DNA from: Phoma sp. XZ068
Lineage: Eukaryota > Ascomycota > Dothideomycetes > Pleosporales > Didymellaceae
DNA: 64,000 nt
NCBI GenBank assembly: GCA_004835665.1
Contig: RBKR01000027.1
Coordinates: 124,001 to 188,000 of the forward strand
Reading direction: 5' to 3'
The notes under the pieces were generated by a model. That model searched no databases, was not told where the DNA came from, and saw only the letters and a list, made by a program, of their open reading frames with translations. The first letter of the stretch is position 1. Each line of letters opens with the position of its first letter. The translations under genes and the position numbers were made by a program. Below are positions 34,301 through 46,100 of this stretch, in pieces.

Positions 34301-34460
34301 TACAACCTAAACACTGCATTCTGCCCAGCTTCTCCCCAGAACCACTGTTGCTTTCGAGCATAAAAACCTGAAACCCAATCGTGCAACAGCTTTGTCAAGT
34401 CATTGCTAATGTGCTGGGGTAGTCCTCCAACAGCCACTCCTGCAGCATTCATCGCGCAGC
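31303..34460. other. 3.2-kb gene-poor region
   Basis: Only short frames occur, none with a recognisable domain or plausible splicing partners. The sequence is moderately AT-rich, especially at 32100-32180 and 33200-33450, without obvious tandem repeats or terminal inverted repeats. No transposon protein remnants or RNA genes were noticed. It could hold non-coding transcripts or strongly decayed elements. Confidence 0.35.
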
Positions 34461-34775
34461 ATGTATCCCATGGCCAGCAAGTCCATACCGCCTTCCGCCT
34501 ACAAAGCTGGTTTCTGCGACTCTCAAACGCCCATCGCTGTAGAACTCACCCAATCCTTCCTCGACTTCGCTTCGAAAAGCGGTGGTATCAACCTCAAGCA
34601 GATGGGTGTCCGGCCAGGTCAAAGATGGTGCATCGAGGCAACACGGTGGCAGGACACATTGCAGCACGAGAAAGACTCAAGTGTTGAGGTGCCGCCGGTG
34701 AAGCTGGAGTGTACGCATGAGAGTGTGCTGAAGACTGTTGGCTTGGATGTGCTGAAGAAGTATGCGGCAGCTTAG
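34461..34775 (+). CDS. Small DUF2237-like protein
   Basis: The 104-residue uninterrupted frame resembles the DUF2237 family of small proteins found in bacteria and eukaryotes. It contains ELTQSFLDFASKSGGINLKQ, then VRPGQRWCIEATRWQDTL (matching the family's LxPGDRWCLCxxRW core) and VKLECTHESVLKTVGLDVLK (matching the ExTHExALxxVxLxxLK end). The N-terminus is short: the usual TGFYRDGCC-type segment is replaced by AYKAGFCDSQT. I see no upstream exon that would supply it. Two in-frame ATGs (34461 and 34470) could start the protein. Biochemical function of the family is unknown. Confidence 0.75.
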   Translation: MYPMASKSIPPSAYKAGFCDSQTPIAVELTQSFLDFASKSGGINLKQMGVRPGQRWCIEATRWQDTLQHEKDSSVEVPPVKLECTHESVLKTVGLDVLKKYAAA

Positions 34776-35383
34776 GGACGGCTGGTGTATAAGAGTGGTA
34801 CGTCGAGAGTCATTGTGGCAAGTTCGGAGAACAAGCAAAAACCAAAGCATCGGAAAGTAGAGAAAATCCAGAACGGGAGATACCAATGAAATCATCGCCA
34901 TGTAAGTAGCATAAAGTTGTGCCTACCACACTATTGCGCCCACTTGTGCCTGCAAAGGCAATCAGCGTGTGTATATTTTGAAATGTCGATATCAAGCGGT
35001 AATGTAACTTGTAAGGCAGGATCTATCTTGTCGTTGATATGTTTCAAGAAAATAGCCTCTCAGCATCCTTCGATATATGGCTGGGCAAACTTGGAACTCC
35101 TTTGGGGTGAAGTTAGTGGAAGATGTGACAATAGCACATGAATAGAGTACCCACGACAAGATAGCATCGAGACTACTGGTACCGAAGAACAATGACGATC
35201 AGTTCACTCACCCTGGGCAATCATAGATGCCACCTAAGGAAGTCGAGCAGTACAGACGTAGAACGTAGGACGGTGATTTAGATCAAATGTGAAAATGTGA
35301 AAGACGTGTATTTTGTCATCGCAGAATATGTCGCTGACCCCTAACGCCAGGCAATGAAGCACTTTCGTCGCCTTTTTATACAA
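34776..35383. other. Convergent intergenic region
   Basis: It lies between the 3' ends of the DUF2237-like gene and the desaturase gene and should contain both terminators. No gene is visible. Confidence 0.4.
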
Positions 35384-37275
35384 TCAATGAAGTCCGCTCT
35401 CGCCCGTTGCCGCCATATCCTTCTGGCACTCCACCATCATCTTGACCATGTTGCCCACTTCTTCAAGTCTACTGAGGACGACCTTGTTACCCTCAACGAA
35501 GCCGTAGCAGTGGTATTTGACGCCCGTCTTCTTCGAGAACTCCCTGACAAGTGCCTGCCCCTTGCGCAGATTATGTCGCGGCACCCTCGGGAACAAGTGA
35601 TGGACAGCCTGAAACTGAAGACCGCCGTGCACCCAGTCTAACCATGCAGGGCAATCGACATCCATCGTTGTGCGCAATTGTCGCTGGGGAAATGACTCGG
35701 TGGGTCCAAGATCGCTCGTTGGCATGCCCCAATGAGAGAGTGTGATCTGCACGTGCAAAAGCATGGTGAACAGATGGCTGACCAGGACGAAGCCGATTCG
35801 GATGGGCCACGAGGGCAGTGTGCACCAAACCAATAGGTAGCCGAAAATGTACCAGTAGCATGCCATGAAGGCGAGTTCGACGGGGCGCGTCCACCACGCT
35901 GCGCCGAGTTGAGCGGCGCGGGGGGAGCAGAGATGGCACCAGCTGAGGATGTAGAGGTTGAATCGCGCAAGGGCCATAACTGGGTAGTAGGTGTACTTCT
36001 GGTAAGGCAACAGGACTTCGCATGCGGCATCCCACTTGAATTCGAAATCCTTGTAGAAAGTTGAGATGACGCCTTTGATGTAGGTCGGGGAGGTGGAGAA
36101 TAATGGTGTGTTTTGAATGTCCGGGTCGTGCTCGGGCATATTGGTGATCAGGTGGTGCACGTTGTGGGAGGATTTCCACCAGCCGATTGAGAGGCCACAG
36201 CAGAAGTCGGCAATGAAGGCGCCAATCAAGGTGTCAATTACAAAGTTACCGGATATGCCGCGGTGGCCAGCGTCGTGCGCCGTGAACATGATTTGTTGCT
36301 AAAAGTTATTAGCGGACGTTTCGAAGAAGCTTGGGCAGACTTACCCAGAACAGGCCCAGGAAGAAGGCAGATAATAGGTACCACTTGCTGTAGAGCAAGA
36401 ATGCGAACGCAGCAAACAACATAGAATAGCGAATGGACTCCCATCCGTATGCTGAGTAGTTGCATTTGTATAAGCCCTGCGCCTTGACTTGCTCGTGCAG
36501 CTCGCGGTAGTCCAGCAAGATCTGTTTTTGTGTCTCTATGTCAAGCGAGGGGTTATCCCGTCTGCCCTCCATTATCTCCTTCTCTTCCATCTCAGTGGCG
36601 AACTGGAGGCGATGGGTCGTCTTGTCGAAAGCGGGTGGTAGCGGGGCTTCGGAGCGTAGCAGAGGCTGCTTCTCTGGGTCTGGTGTGCGGGACCTGCATG
36701 TGTTTGTGCATCCGTCGATGGGTGTCAGCTTCTTTCCGATTGTAGTGGCAACCTTGGATTCGGCATTAGCAAATGCCAACAAAGTACACCCGGAACCATG
36801 TTCGCAAAGTACGTGTTGGACAGAAAACTAACGGAGCTCAGGTCAACACTTCGTCTTGAACCGCTTTCAGGGGCGTTGACAGCTGTCTTCTCATTAAGAT
36901 CCGAGTCGGAGTGGGGCTTCGCAGCGCGGATGGGAGGTTCGAGATTGATCCATGGTTCCTGTACGCGGCCAATACGATACTTCTTCATCATGAGAAGGGC
37001 TTTGTTGGAGTGGTAGCTGTGGCATGTAGGGTCAGTTTCACGTGCCAATGGCAAAGGACGAGCTTCTTCCAGCTCTCAATATCAAAGAGCGCATACATGT
37101 TGATCTCATCTGAAGCATCTCTGCCAACCATGTGTAGGATAGCCAGGCGACCGCCAGGGTGGTTATCGATCCATGCCGAGATGTTCAGGGCATACCCCTC
37201 GTGGATCACGACCGGCGCACCTTGCGCAATCAGTTTCTCGATCGCTTGCGCCGAAACGATGTTTTGCTGTGACAT
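35384..37275 (-). CDS. Sphingolipid delta-8 desaturase with N-terminal cytochrome b5 domain
   Basis: The enzyme introduces the delta-8 double bond into the long-chain base of fungal glucosylceramides at the ER. Exons 37097-37275, 36833-37016, 36345-36752 and 35384-36298 encode 561 residues. The introns are 80, 80 and 46 bp. The cytochrome b5 domain has the heme ligand in HPGG (His39), with a second at His62 in YHSNK across the first junction. A variable linker leads to the membrane desaturase domain. Its three histidine boxes are HDAGH (265-269), HNVHH (302-306) and QAVHH (487-491). The Gln in the third box is the mark of front-end desaturases fused to cytochrome b5. The second donor (GTTAGT) was chosen because it restores phase. 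The delta-8 assignment rests on overall resemblance to fungal delta-8 desaturases. Confidence 0.9.
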
Positions 37276-40148
37276 GGCAGCGATTTGGGTAGTTGAAGGT
37301 CGCGGGAGGGCTTCAGGTACCAACCCGCGGCACACCGGCGTATATGTACCGTCATGGCGCCTTTCACTTGACCCCTTGGTATTTCTCAGTCCAGAGATTG
37401 CGCGTATGCACGGTTCGGGGCCCCGAAACCTGAAAGATGGAGCTGCTTGCGAGCGGCACGGGGCTGAGTTCTTCGCGTTGTGTCCTAGCCTTACAAAAAG
37501 CTGGACCCTGGACACCAAACGGTCGCTGCGCCAATCAGGGTCGTTCAGGGTCTGCGACCCCTATCCAGATGCGGTTTGGCGGCTCCGCTTTCAAGATCTC
37601 CACGAACGCGTATCTGGGTACGTCGCCTCTTTGACTCGCTCGGTGTTGCTGTGCGAGTTTTCCTCCCACAAGCTCAACTCGGCTCTTCTTTACGAGTCTG
37701 TCCGAGAAGCGTGCCATACCGCACCCGTCTCTAGCCCAACTGTCAAACACCATGCGCACCAATTGCAGGGATTTCGTCCGTCCCCAAGGGCTTGGCAGGT
37801 TAGGATTAATGGGGCACAGTTCTGGATCAAACAGCTCAGGACGACACCTTCTGGAAGCGGACCGCGTGGCGTGTTGGGATGTAGTTTCTGGAAGAAGGTG
37901 GCGCATCTTTGGCCGTCGATATTACGTCGAAGCGCGGTAAAGAAGGAAAGTTGTACCTGTGACGTCGGGCAGGGTAATAAGTTACCGCATCTCCTTGTAA
38001 TGCCTAAGTACCTCGGCTGCAGAAATGAAGAGGCACAGTCGCAGTCTCCCGCGCTCGTTCGACAATACATATTCAAAAGCCGTTTGTCGCGGCCCACAAC
38101 GTCACGACAAACAATCGCCGCCGCTTTTAGCGCCGGACTGAGTCGTCTTGTGATGATCGTTGAGGACAACCGTGCGCGTATTTCGACACCTTTGGCTTTG
38201 TGGTCCAGCCGCGTTCGCGCTTGGGTCTTATTACGCTTGAATTCCAAAGTCCAGCCTGGACGTGGTGCCGGTAGTAGTGCATACTTGCAGGATATCTGTA
38301 CCGGGGCATGCCGCAGGCAATATTATTGATTCCGCCCCGACAGTCCCGCCATTTGGTATTCGCGCAAAGGTGATGAAGGCGTGAGGACTGAAGGATCGAT
38401 ATTCGATTGGTCCTGGAGAGATGCCACATTGCTTGGCTCGAGTAGGACTTTCCGGGACGTGCAACATTAATGTGTGCCTGAAGTGACACAATCTTCTCCT
38501 TTCCAGTTGTTTTCGCGACCTCATCGCCTTCGCTGTCGCTGGACGGAAGCCGGGAAAGACTCCCGACCGTAAGTTGCGGCAAGATCACACTTCCGGCGCA
38601 AAACTGAATGTGATGTCGGACAGTCAGGTAAACCGCATTGCCGTCATTGGTTGCATCGTTCGCAATTTGTCTTAGTCTGGCTGAGACTGCTTGAGGACGG
38701 TAGGTGTGCTGGCCGGGATGGCCGGAGAATCCTGGGTTGGTGGCATACTGCTCCGAGTCTGTCGTGCCTACCGGCTTTTTTCGTTTCTAAAACCTTATAT
38801 ACTCCGGATTCGTGCAGCAGGTGTCTCATGCCACAACCTTGTTCAACTGTTGTCAATAATCTCTTACCTCGAACTCTTCGGCTTGCGTCAATGGTTTCTT
38901 ACCCTTGGAGCTCTTGTCGCAGCCCGTGTTGTAACTTAGCAGCGACATATCGTCTCGCTCGTTGTGAGTTATCACCAGGCGACGACGAGAAAGTACAAAT
39001 CGTGCGGTAGCACATATTGCGCTCTCTCGTTTAGCGACTGCCATGGTCTTGCCTGCGTGTTCGAATACTGTCAACGCTTGCGGCTAGTGTGTTGATTGCT
39101 TGTACCTGGGTACGTGAGACCTGAGCGACAACTCAGCCTCAGAAAGTGGGGAAAATCTTATAGGTCCGATATGGATTTGCTGTACGACGATACGTCGTAC
39201 CGTGCGAAAGAGAAGGAGCAGCGAAGGTTTAAAGGGTGCAGTCGACGTCAACGTGTATTATTCATCATTCCGGTGCATCCGAAGTGAGGCGACTAAGCCT
39301 ACTTCGGCCGTCCGTGACTGCTTACTCCACGGGTCGCGGAAAGCGAGACCCCGAAAGTCCTCAAGCAAATAGCATCTCCGCATTTCTAAGATAAACTCAG
39401 GTGATCGTCAGCGGTAACTAACTGATGATGGGAAAGCTCCCGTTATGAAGGCGAACGAGCACAAGCCTCACCCCAAGACTGACGACGATGGCTGCTATGC
39501 CGTTTCGAGTAGACTTGGGTTGTTCAAATTGCTCGTGGCAATACGAAAAGGGCGCTGAGACAAATTTGACCAGCGAAATCACATATTAGTCCTATTTTCA
39601 AGAAGTTGCTTGGTCTGCGAGATCATATCGCTGCAGATGGCACCTCTGTGGTTGCATGTATGCTTACGAAAGTAGTGGCAAGCCCTCACACCGGAAGTGT
39701 ACTTTGACGCACAGACGAGGAGGGAAGACTTGGTAGAAGAAATACTGTCAATCGACGTCAAAGTTTCGCTGATATTGATAACATCCTGGTTCGAGTCAGT
39801 CACAAGTGTGTAGTTACGGTACACATAATAGTACATTCATACCCATCCGGAAATTCAGCGAGAACAAGTGTAAGACTCAGAGCAAAGCAGGTCATTCTAC
39901 TATCTACCAAGATTATCATGTATCTTGCCAAAATGAGCTACACGTGTGATTCGCATCAGAAGACACAGGCCTGCACTCCCGGTCCCCCTCCGCTAATCGC
40001 CATGCTCGCCACAAGAACGCTCAACGCCCATCAATCCCTCGCCATTTTATGCTCATCCAAAAGAGCGCCTGCAATGCATCCCGAAGGTAATAAATACGTA
40101 AAATAGCACGAAAGATGGTCGATACAGTCTGGAACAATGGTGTGCTGT
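37276..40148. other. 2.9-kb intergenic region upstream of the desaturase
   Basis: It lies between the desaturase start and the 3' end of TOM1. Long accidental frames exist, including a 472-codon plus-strand frame at 36911-38329 that overlaps desaturase exons on the other strand, but none looks like protein. The part next to 37276 is the desaturase promoter. No RNA gene, repeat or transposon remnant was identified. Confidence 0.4.
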
Positions 40149-43100
40149 TTATGCGAAGCCGAAGTACTCGCCACCAGCGGTCATAGCCGTGTAGAGAGCC
40201 TTGCGGAGATCGTCGTAGGACTCGTATTCGGGGAGGTCAAGCTCTGTAAAAATGTTAGTGTAGGTCTCAGAAGGTTGCAGCGGTGAGGACTTACGGTTGA
40301 AGCAGGTATGGCTGGATGGCAAGCGGTCCTTGCTGCCATAGTCGCGATGAATGTTGAATTTCGAGAAGCCATTCATTCCCTCGAGTTCCTTGAAGCCGTT
40401 CAATGGCACTTTACTGGTACCGGTGACGAACTGAAGCAACTTAGCCTGCTCTTCCTTCTCAAAAGTACGGACAGCACGCCAGAACCACTGTATCTGTGGC
40501 GAAGCAGCGGTGTAGTTGTGGTATTCGGTGTTGTTCTTCCAGTCGTCGACGTTGATATCAGGAAGACCAGAGATCAGGAGCTCAAGCTCTTGTTCACTGA
40601 AGATCGAAACCAGTTCAGCGGGCACGATATCGTGAAAGCCCCTAAGGAACTCCTTCAGTTGCTCTTCAACGGCACCTGTGAGGCGGTACTCTGTAATGAG
40701 GCGGATGTACTCATGTTTGTTGTCCTCGGTGACCGGGATGTTGCGACCATTCTCAATAAGATCAACAGTCTGCATCTCTCCAAACGCCTCGACTTCGGTC
40801 GAAAACGTTTCAGTAATGATGTCTGTGATGTCATTGTGCAACATCCATTCCAAGGATTTGTAGTACTCGAGGTCCAGTGTCTCCATGTCCTTGAGATTCA
40901 CCTGCTTGCTCATGATCTGCTTGTACACTGCACGACTGAAATGGCAGTCAAGAACACGACCCTCGTAGAGTGCTTTACCAATGATGCGTCCAATAAACTT
41001 GAAGAACATCAAGTGCTCCGGGTTGATAGAACTGAGCCTGTTTGGATGGAAAGTTGTTCGGTCGCTTGCCACAGGCACGAAGAGGGCGTAGTCGGCGTTA
41101 AACATTTGGCGTGCGATGACCTGGAACCATTCGCGGGTCACACCACCGGCATCGACACCCTCTTCGCCGTGGAAACGGATGCTGAGCTTGCCATACTTCA
41201 TCTCTTCTGCGCTCTTGAAGTACAGAGACTTGAAAGAGTCAAGGAACACCTGGTCTCGGCGCACTGAGAGCTGGAGTGGTGGATGTGGTTGACGGTCGGC
41301 CCCGCGGGAATGGAGCTTTCGGTTGAAGTAGTTGCGCTTGTTGTCAAACTCCAGTACCTTCGAGTTCTTGACCAACAAGGAGAAGGTACCGCTCATCAAT
41401 TTTGGATTTTGACGAACAAGATCGTTCAGGATCTTTCGATGATCCTCCGTGAAGTTGAAGAAAAGGTTCTCCATCTTGCTCTCTGGTGGGGGGCTGGAGA
41501 GCGCAAATTCCTTTGGCAACATCTTGGCTAATGGAAGCTCCTTCAGAGTAGTGTTCTTGCAAACGACCATAAGAGACTCAATGAGAGGCAGCAGTGTGGT
41601 CGCAATATTGAGCATATTGCCGCGTTCGCGAATGACCGTTAGGCAATCGCTGAGCTTTGTCCAGAGCGGCGCGAAAGCTGCATCTTCATAGAGTGTCAGC
41701 AAGATGTCCTCTTTCTGCTTGGGTTCGAGTGCCTCCGCACTGGCTTCAGGCTTGTCTTTACTGTCGCGCGAAGGATCAAACAGGTAGTCAAGCGCAGTCA
41801 AAGCCCTCAAGAGCTTCGTTTGGTCCGATGTGGCTGGTGAGAACTTAGACAGAGCAATACCCTGGACGTCCGTATGCGACTCTGCTTTTGAGACCTGGGC
41901 TGTCAAGCTGGCAAGATCGTCGAGGATCGACTTGGCGAGATCTTTGGCAATACCAAGAAGCTCCTGACCAAAGATTTCCTTTGCGCCCGGGATGGGTGAG
42001 AGATTGCTGATCACGGATAAGGTTTCTTGGAAGACCTTGCTGTTGCATTCGCGAGCAGCAAGGATTTTAGCGACCAGACGCAGGTTGTTCTCAGGAATGT
42101 CTGGCGGTGCGATCGTTCTGTGCTTCTTGCCCTTCTCCTCTTCCGTCTTGGCTTCTTCTGGTTTGGTCGAGCTACCTTCGCCCTCGGCGGTAGTAGTGTT
42201 AGGCGCAATTACGTCGGCGGCAGCTGCCATAACAGCATCCTGGCCTACTTGCTGATCTGCTGGGGTCTGTTCCGAAGCAGCCACCAGAGCTTCGGAGCTA
42301 GGGCCTGCTGCGGCGGCTTCGATTGCCTTCTTTGCCTCCTCAGCGGCCTTGTCTTTGTCTTTCTTGATTTGCTGTAGTGGGTAGGTGATGATTCGAAGCA
42401 GACCTGTCAGTTGCTCCATGATTGACGAGCTCTCCACAATGAGCTTCCGGTCCAGAAGCGTTAAAAGTGCGTTAACGGGGAACCGCGTTGATTTGGCATC
42501 CTTGCCTTTGCCTTTGCGATTGCCACGGTTCTTGAAGCCTACACCTGTCTCGTGCTCGGTCAAAAAGAATTGCCAGACAGCTGGGTTCTTTTCTGTCAGC
42601 TGGGCGAGAGTGTTGAGACACTGCTGGACAACCATAAGCGGTGACACATCTGAGTTGATGGACAATGCGCCATTCTTCCGGGACAGCTTTGGTGTTTTGT
42701 CTGCGGTTTGCTGCGGATGCTTCGCACGGAGTGACAGCTGGGCAAAGCTACGTTCAACAGCATTAACATCGGCGCTGCCATCTTGAAGAATGGAGAGGAG
42801 AATGCTGATGACTTCGGCACGGTTCTGTCGGTTCTCGCAGACGTATCGCAGGATCGAGCTAAGGGAAGACTTGGCGCTGCCTTGCTGAGGGATGAACATT
42901 AGTCTGAGCAAGGTTGCAACACCTGCCTTGTCGAGCATTTGGACGCATGGACGAGCCTTCTTCTTCTGTGAAGGGTCGTCTGCCTGGCCCCGACGTCCGC
43001 CGCGCTGGTAGCCGAACTCGAATTGGTTTAGGCGACGGTCACCACCATATGCTCGAGCTTCTGCTGAGATCTCTGGTGGTAATTGTCGCAGAGTATCCTC

Positions 43101-46100
43101 GTCTGTATCCATAAGCACAGCAGCTCGCAAAGCAGGATCCAAAGTGGCAAAGAAGCTGGCAGCATCAATTTCTTCTGCTTGCGGTGCAGCGGCACCGGCA
43201 TTAGCAGCATTGCGACGACGATTCTCCTCTCGTTCGCGTCTTCGACGGTCTGCCGCTTCTTGCTGGAGAAGTTCGGCACGCATCTCTGGCGGAAGCGCTG
43301 CCAAGAACTCCTCGTCGAGTTCAGTGGGCTCCTCAGCCTGCGCAGGATTGCTGGTTTGCCCGGTTTGGCCGGACGACTGCTGTTGCAGGGCTTGTTGCTG
43401 TTGACGCGCTTGTTGTGCTTGCTGCTGGCGTTGCTCCTGACGTCGCTCGGCAACTTGTTGCAGCAGCACTTCTTCACGCAATTCTTCAGGTAACGCGTCA
43501 AGGTACTCGAGGTCAATACCCAGTTCAGTGATATCGTACTCACGGCCTCTCAAAGTGGTGGTGATGCGCTGCACGGGTTCGGCAGGTACCTCAGCATCTG
43601 CCTGGCCTGCTTCGATGCCCTCCATAGATGTACCTTCGCTGGCTGTGGCAGGCTGCTCATGAACCTTGTCAGATGCAGCAGTCTCTGATGCGCGACTCTC
43701 CGCCTCGGCAGCTTCGGCTGCCTCGCGTTCTTGTCGCTCCTTCTCTTCCTTCTCTCGGGCCTCACGTTCCTCACGCTCTCTCTGCTCTTTACGTTCTTGC
43801 TCTTCCTTGGCCTTGCGAGCGGCTTCGGCCTTTCGCTCTTCTTCCCGCTTCTTGGCTGCCTCCATAGCAGGAGGTACCATGAGCTTCAAGATTGAATTGA
43901 TAACGCGTTGACTCTTCTCAATCGCTTCCGGGCCGTAAAGAATTCTAGCTTCTTCCTGCCAGCGCTGACTAGTGTAGGCCTTCGAGAACGCAACCGCTGA
44001 GTGCGGGTCCTCGCGAACGGAGCGAGGCATGTTACCAGGCCTTGGAGGGACCATGTTGCGATGGAAGCCGACGTCGAATGGCGGAGGGATGCCAATCGGG
44101 AGGTTATTGAAGGACAGATGAATAGCACCACCATGCTGTTGCAGCTGCGGCGCGTTACCTTGACTCATAGCGTTTAGGAGGTTGCTGATGAAGGAAACGG
44201 GGCTGTCAGCATTGGCTGCGCGTGGGCCTCGTCCTTCTATGGCATGGACCCAATCGCTCTCACCCCGACCTACAGGTCCATCACGCCTGTGTGATCGACT
44301 GGCGCGTTGGAGCAGAGGATTAATGCCGTCGTCTGTTGCTCGAGGGCCGGCGCCTGGACGATGGGAGCGGTATGCTGGAACAAGAATGCGGTCGCCAGGT
44401 CCGGCTGGGAACATCCAGGGACTCAGTCGATGGGTATGACGGGAGGTCGGTGCTACTGGCTCGTCCCAACCTCCTCCGCCCCAGGCAAGTTCGGGCATGC
44501 CTTCTTCGTCGTCTTCCATACCAGGGTCGTAGTGAATGTCGTCTTCATCATATTCCTCTTCCTCATCTTCTTCACCTAGTTAGGTCAGTATGGCAACTGT
44601 GAAAATGTCAACGAGGTTACGTACCGTCTTCGCCCATCTCGTCACCCAAGAAATCATCAATGTCACCACCCTGGCGCATCTGTTCGAGAAGCTGGGGTGG
44701 ATCGAGTATAAAACCGCTAAGAGGGTTTGTAGGCATGTTGTCTCCGTTCATACCAGGAGGAAAGTCGTCACCCTCGTCGCTCCAGTCTTCCTGGCCATCA
44801 TCAAGACTTCCGCCCTCATCATCACCAGTGACCTCCTCCAATTCCTCGACCAGCTCGTCCATCGCATCCATTACGGCTTCGTCATCAATAGGCTCTTCAT
44901 CATCATCATCATCATCATCATCCATGTCCTCGTCGTCTTCGTCATCGTCGTCTTCCGAATCGTCGTCAGTGCCGGACTCCATGCCCTCCTGGCCATCATC
45001 GAGCTCAATCTCAACATCGACATCACCAGGTAGACCTTCAATAGGGCCCATGTCGTCAATGTCCATCTCCAGCATCTCCTCATCATCGGAAACGACATCG
45101 TCATCGCCGAGTTCTCCGCCTTCATCGTATTCCATTTCGTCGGCGTATGGGTCGTCGTACATCATCTCTTCATCGTCCTCATCATCTTCGTCCTCGGATT
45201 CGTAATCGTCGTGAGGCTCGAAAAGTCCAAGCGTGGAGTTGCGGAACAGGTCAGGCGTCTCCTCGCGTGCGTTGTCAACGAGGTCATCGTCCGATGCTGT
45301 AGAGATCTCGGACTCGTCGGCAGAGTCAGGTGCTGAGGAATCGTCATAGTGCGTACTCAAATCCATTGCGACATAACACAACCACTTAAGCGGCTTCAGA
45401 ATGTACTTGACTACTCGCTTCGCATTCGGGAAGTTGAGGTCAATGTCTGATATGGCTGTTGTTAAGATGGTGATGAAGTTCTTCTCGTACATAATCTTTG
45501 CCATTTGCTTGAGATTCGGCGTGAGATCAGCATTTGAAGTGAGCATTTCACCGTTGGCTCGCTGCGACACCATCCTCGAGAAGATGTCAGCAACGCCCAA
45601 CAGACGTGAGTATTTCATGTCGAGTGCCTCGTCAGAAGTGTTGGCGTCCTTGAATGCCTTCAGGGCATGCTCAAGGACAAATTTGCGAACGAAGAGAAGG
45701 TCTTGTTCAGTCTCGGCGTACGGAGACATTTGACTCGCCTCGGCCTTAGGTAATGCGTTCTCTCCAGTCTTGTTACAAAGCGAGACAATAAGATCGATGG
45801 CGCAGTTTGACGTTGCGAGCTTCTTTTTGAACGTGAGATCGCCTTCGTGGTTGAGGGTACCAATAGGGACCAAAACATTGAGAAGGTAGTTCAAAACGCC
45901 AGATCGAGGTTTTGAAGGCGTCATGGTGTACGGGTCAGCCTTGCGCGAGAAGTTGATAAACTCAATCTTTGTGCGGTTGTAACTTTGTAGGAGTTCGGCG
46001 AGACACTTGAGAATGAAACAGCGGTAGATGTAGATTGGGTGTGCATCAGCTTTGAACGTGAGTTTCTCAGACTTGCTTGGGTCTGAAGCTATTGTCGAGG

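Noticed and set aside
36911..38329. 472-codon plus-strand open frame
   Set aside because: It overlaps two desaturase exons on the opposite strand and the desaturase promoter. Its translation has no domain and an amino-acid composition typical of antisense GC-rich sequence.
40308..41267. 319-codon plus-strand frame within TOM1
   Set aside because: It is antisense to the highly conserved HECT domain; the long frame reflects codon bias on the coding strand.
44660..45205. Poly-serine plus-strand frame of 181 codons
   Set aside because: It is the complement of the Asp/Glu-rich acidic tract of TOM1, whose GAT/GAC/GAA/GAG codons read as TCx serine codons in the other direction.
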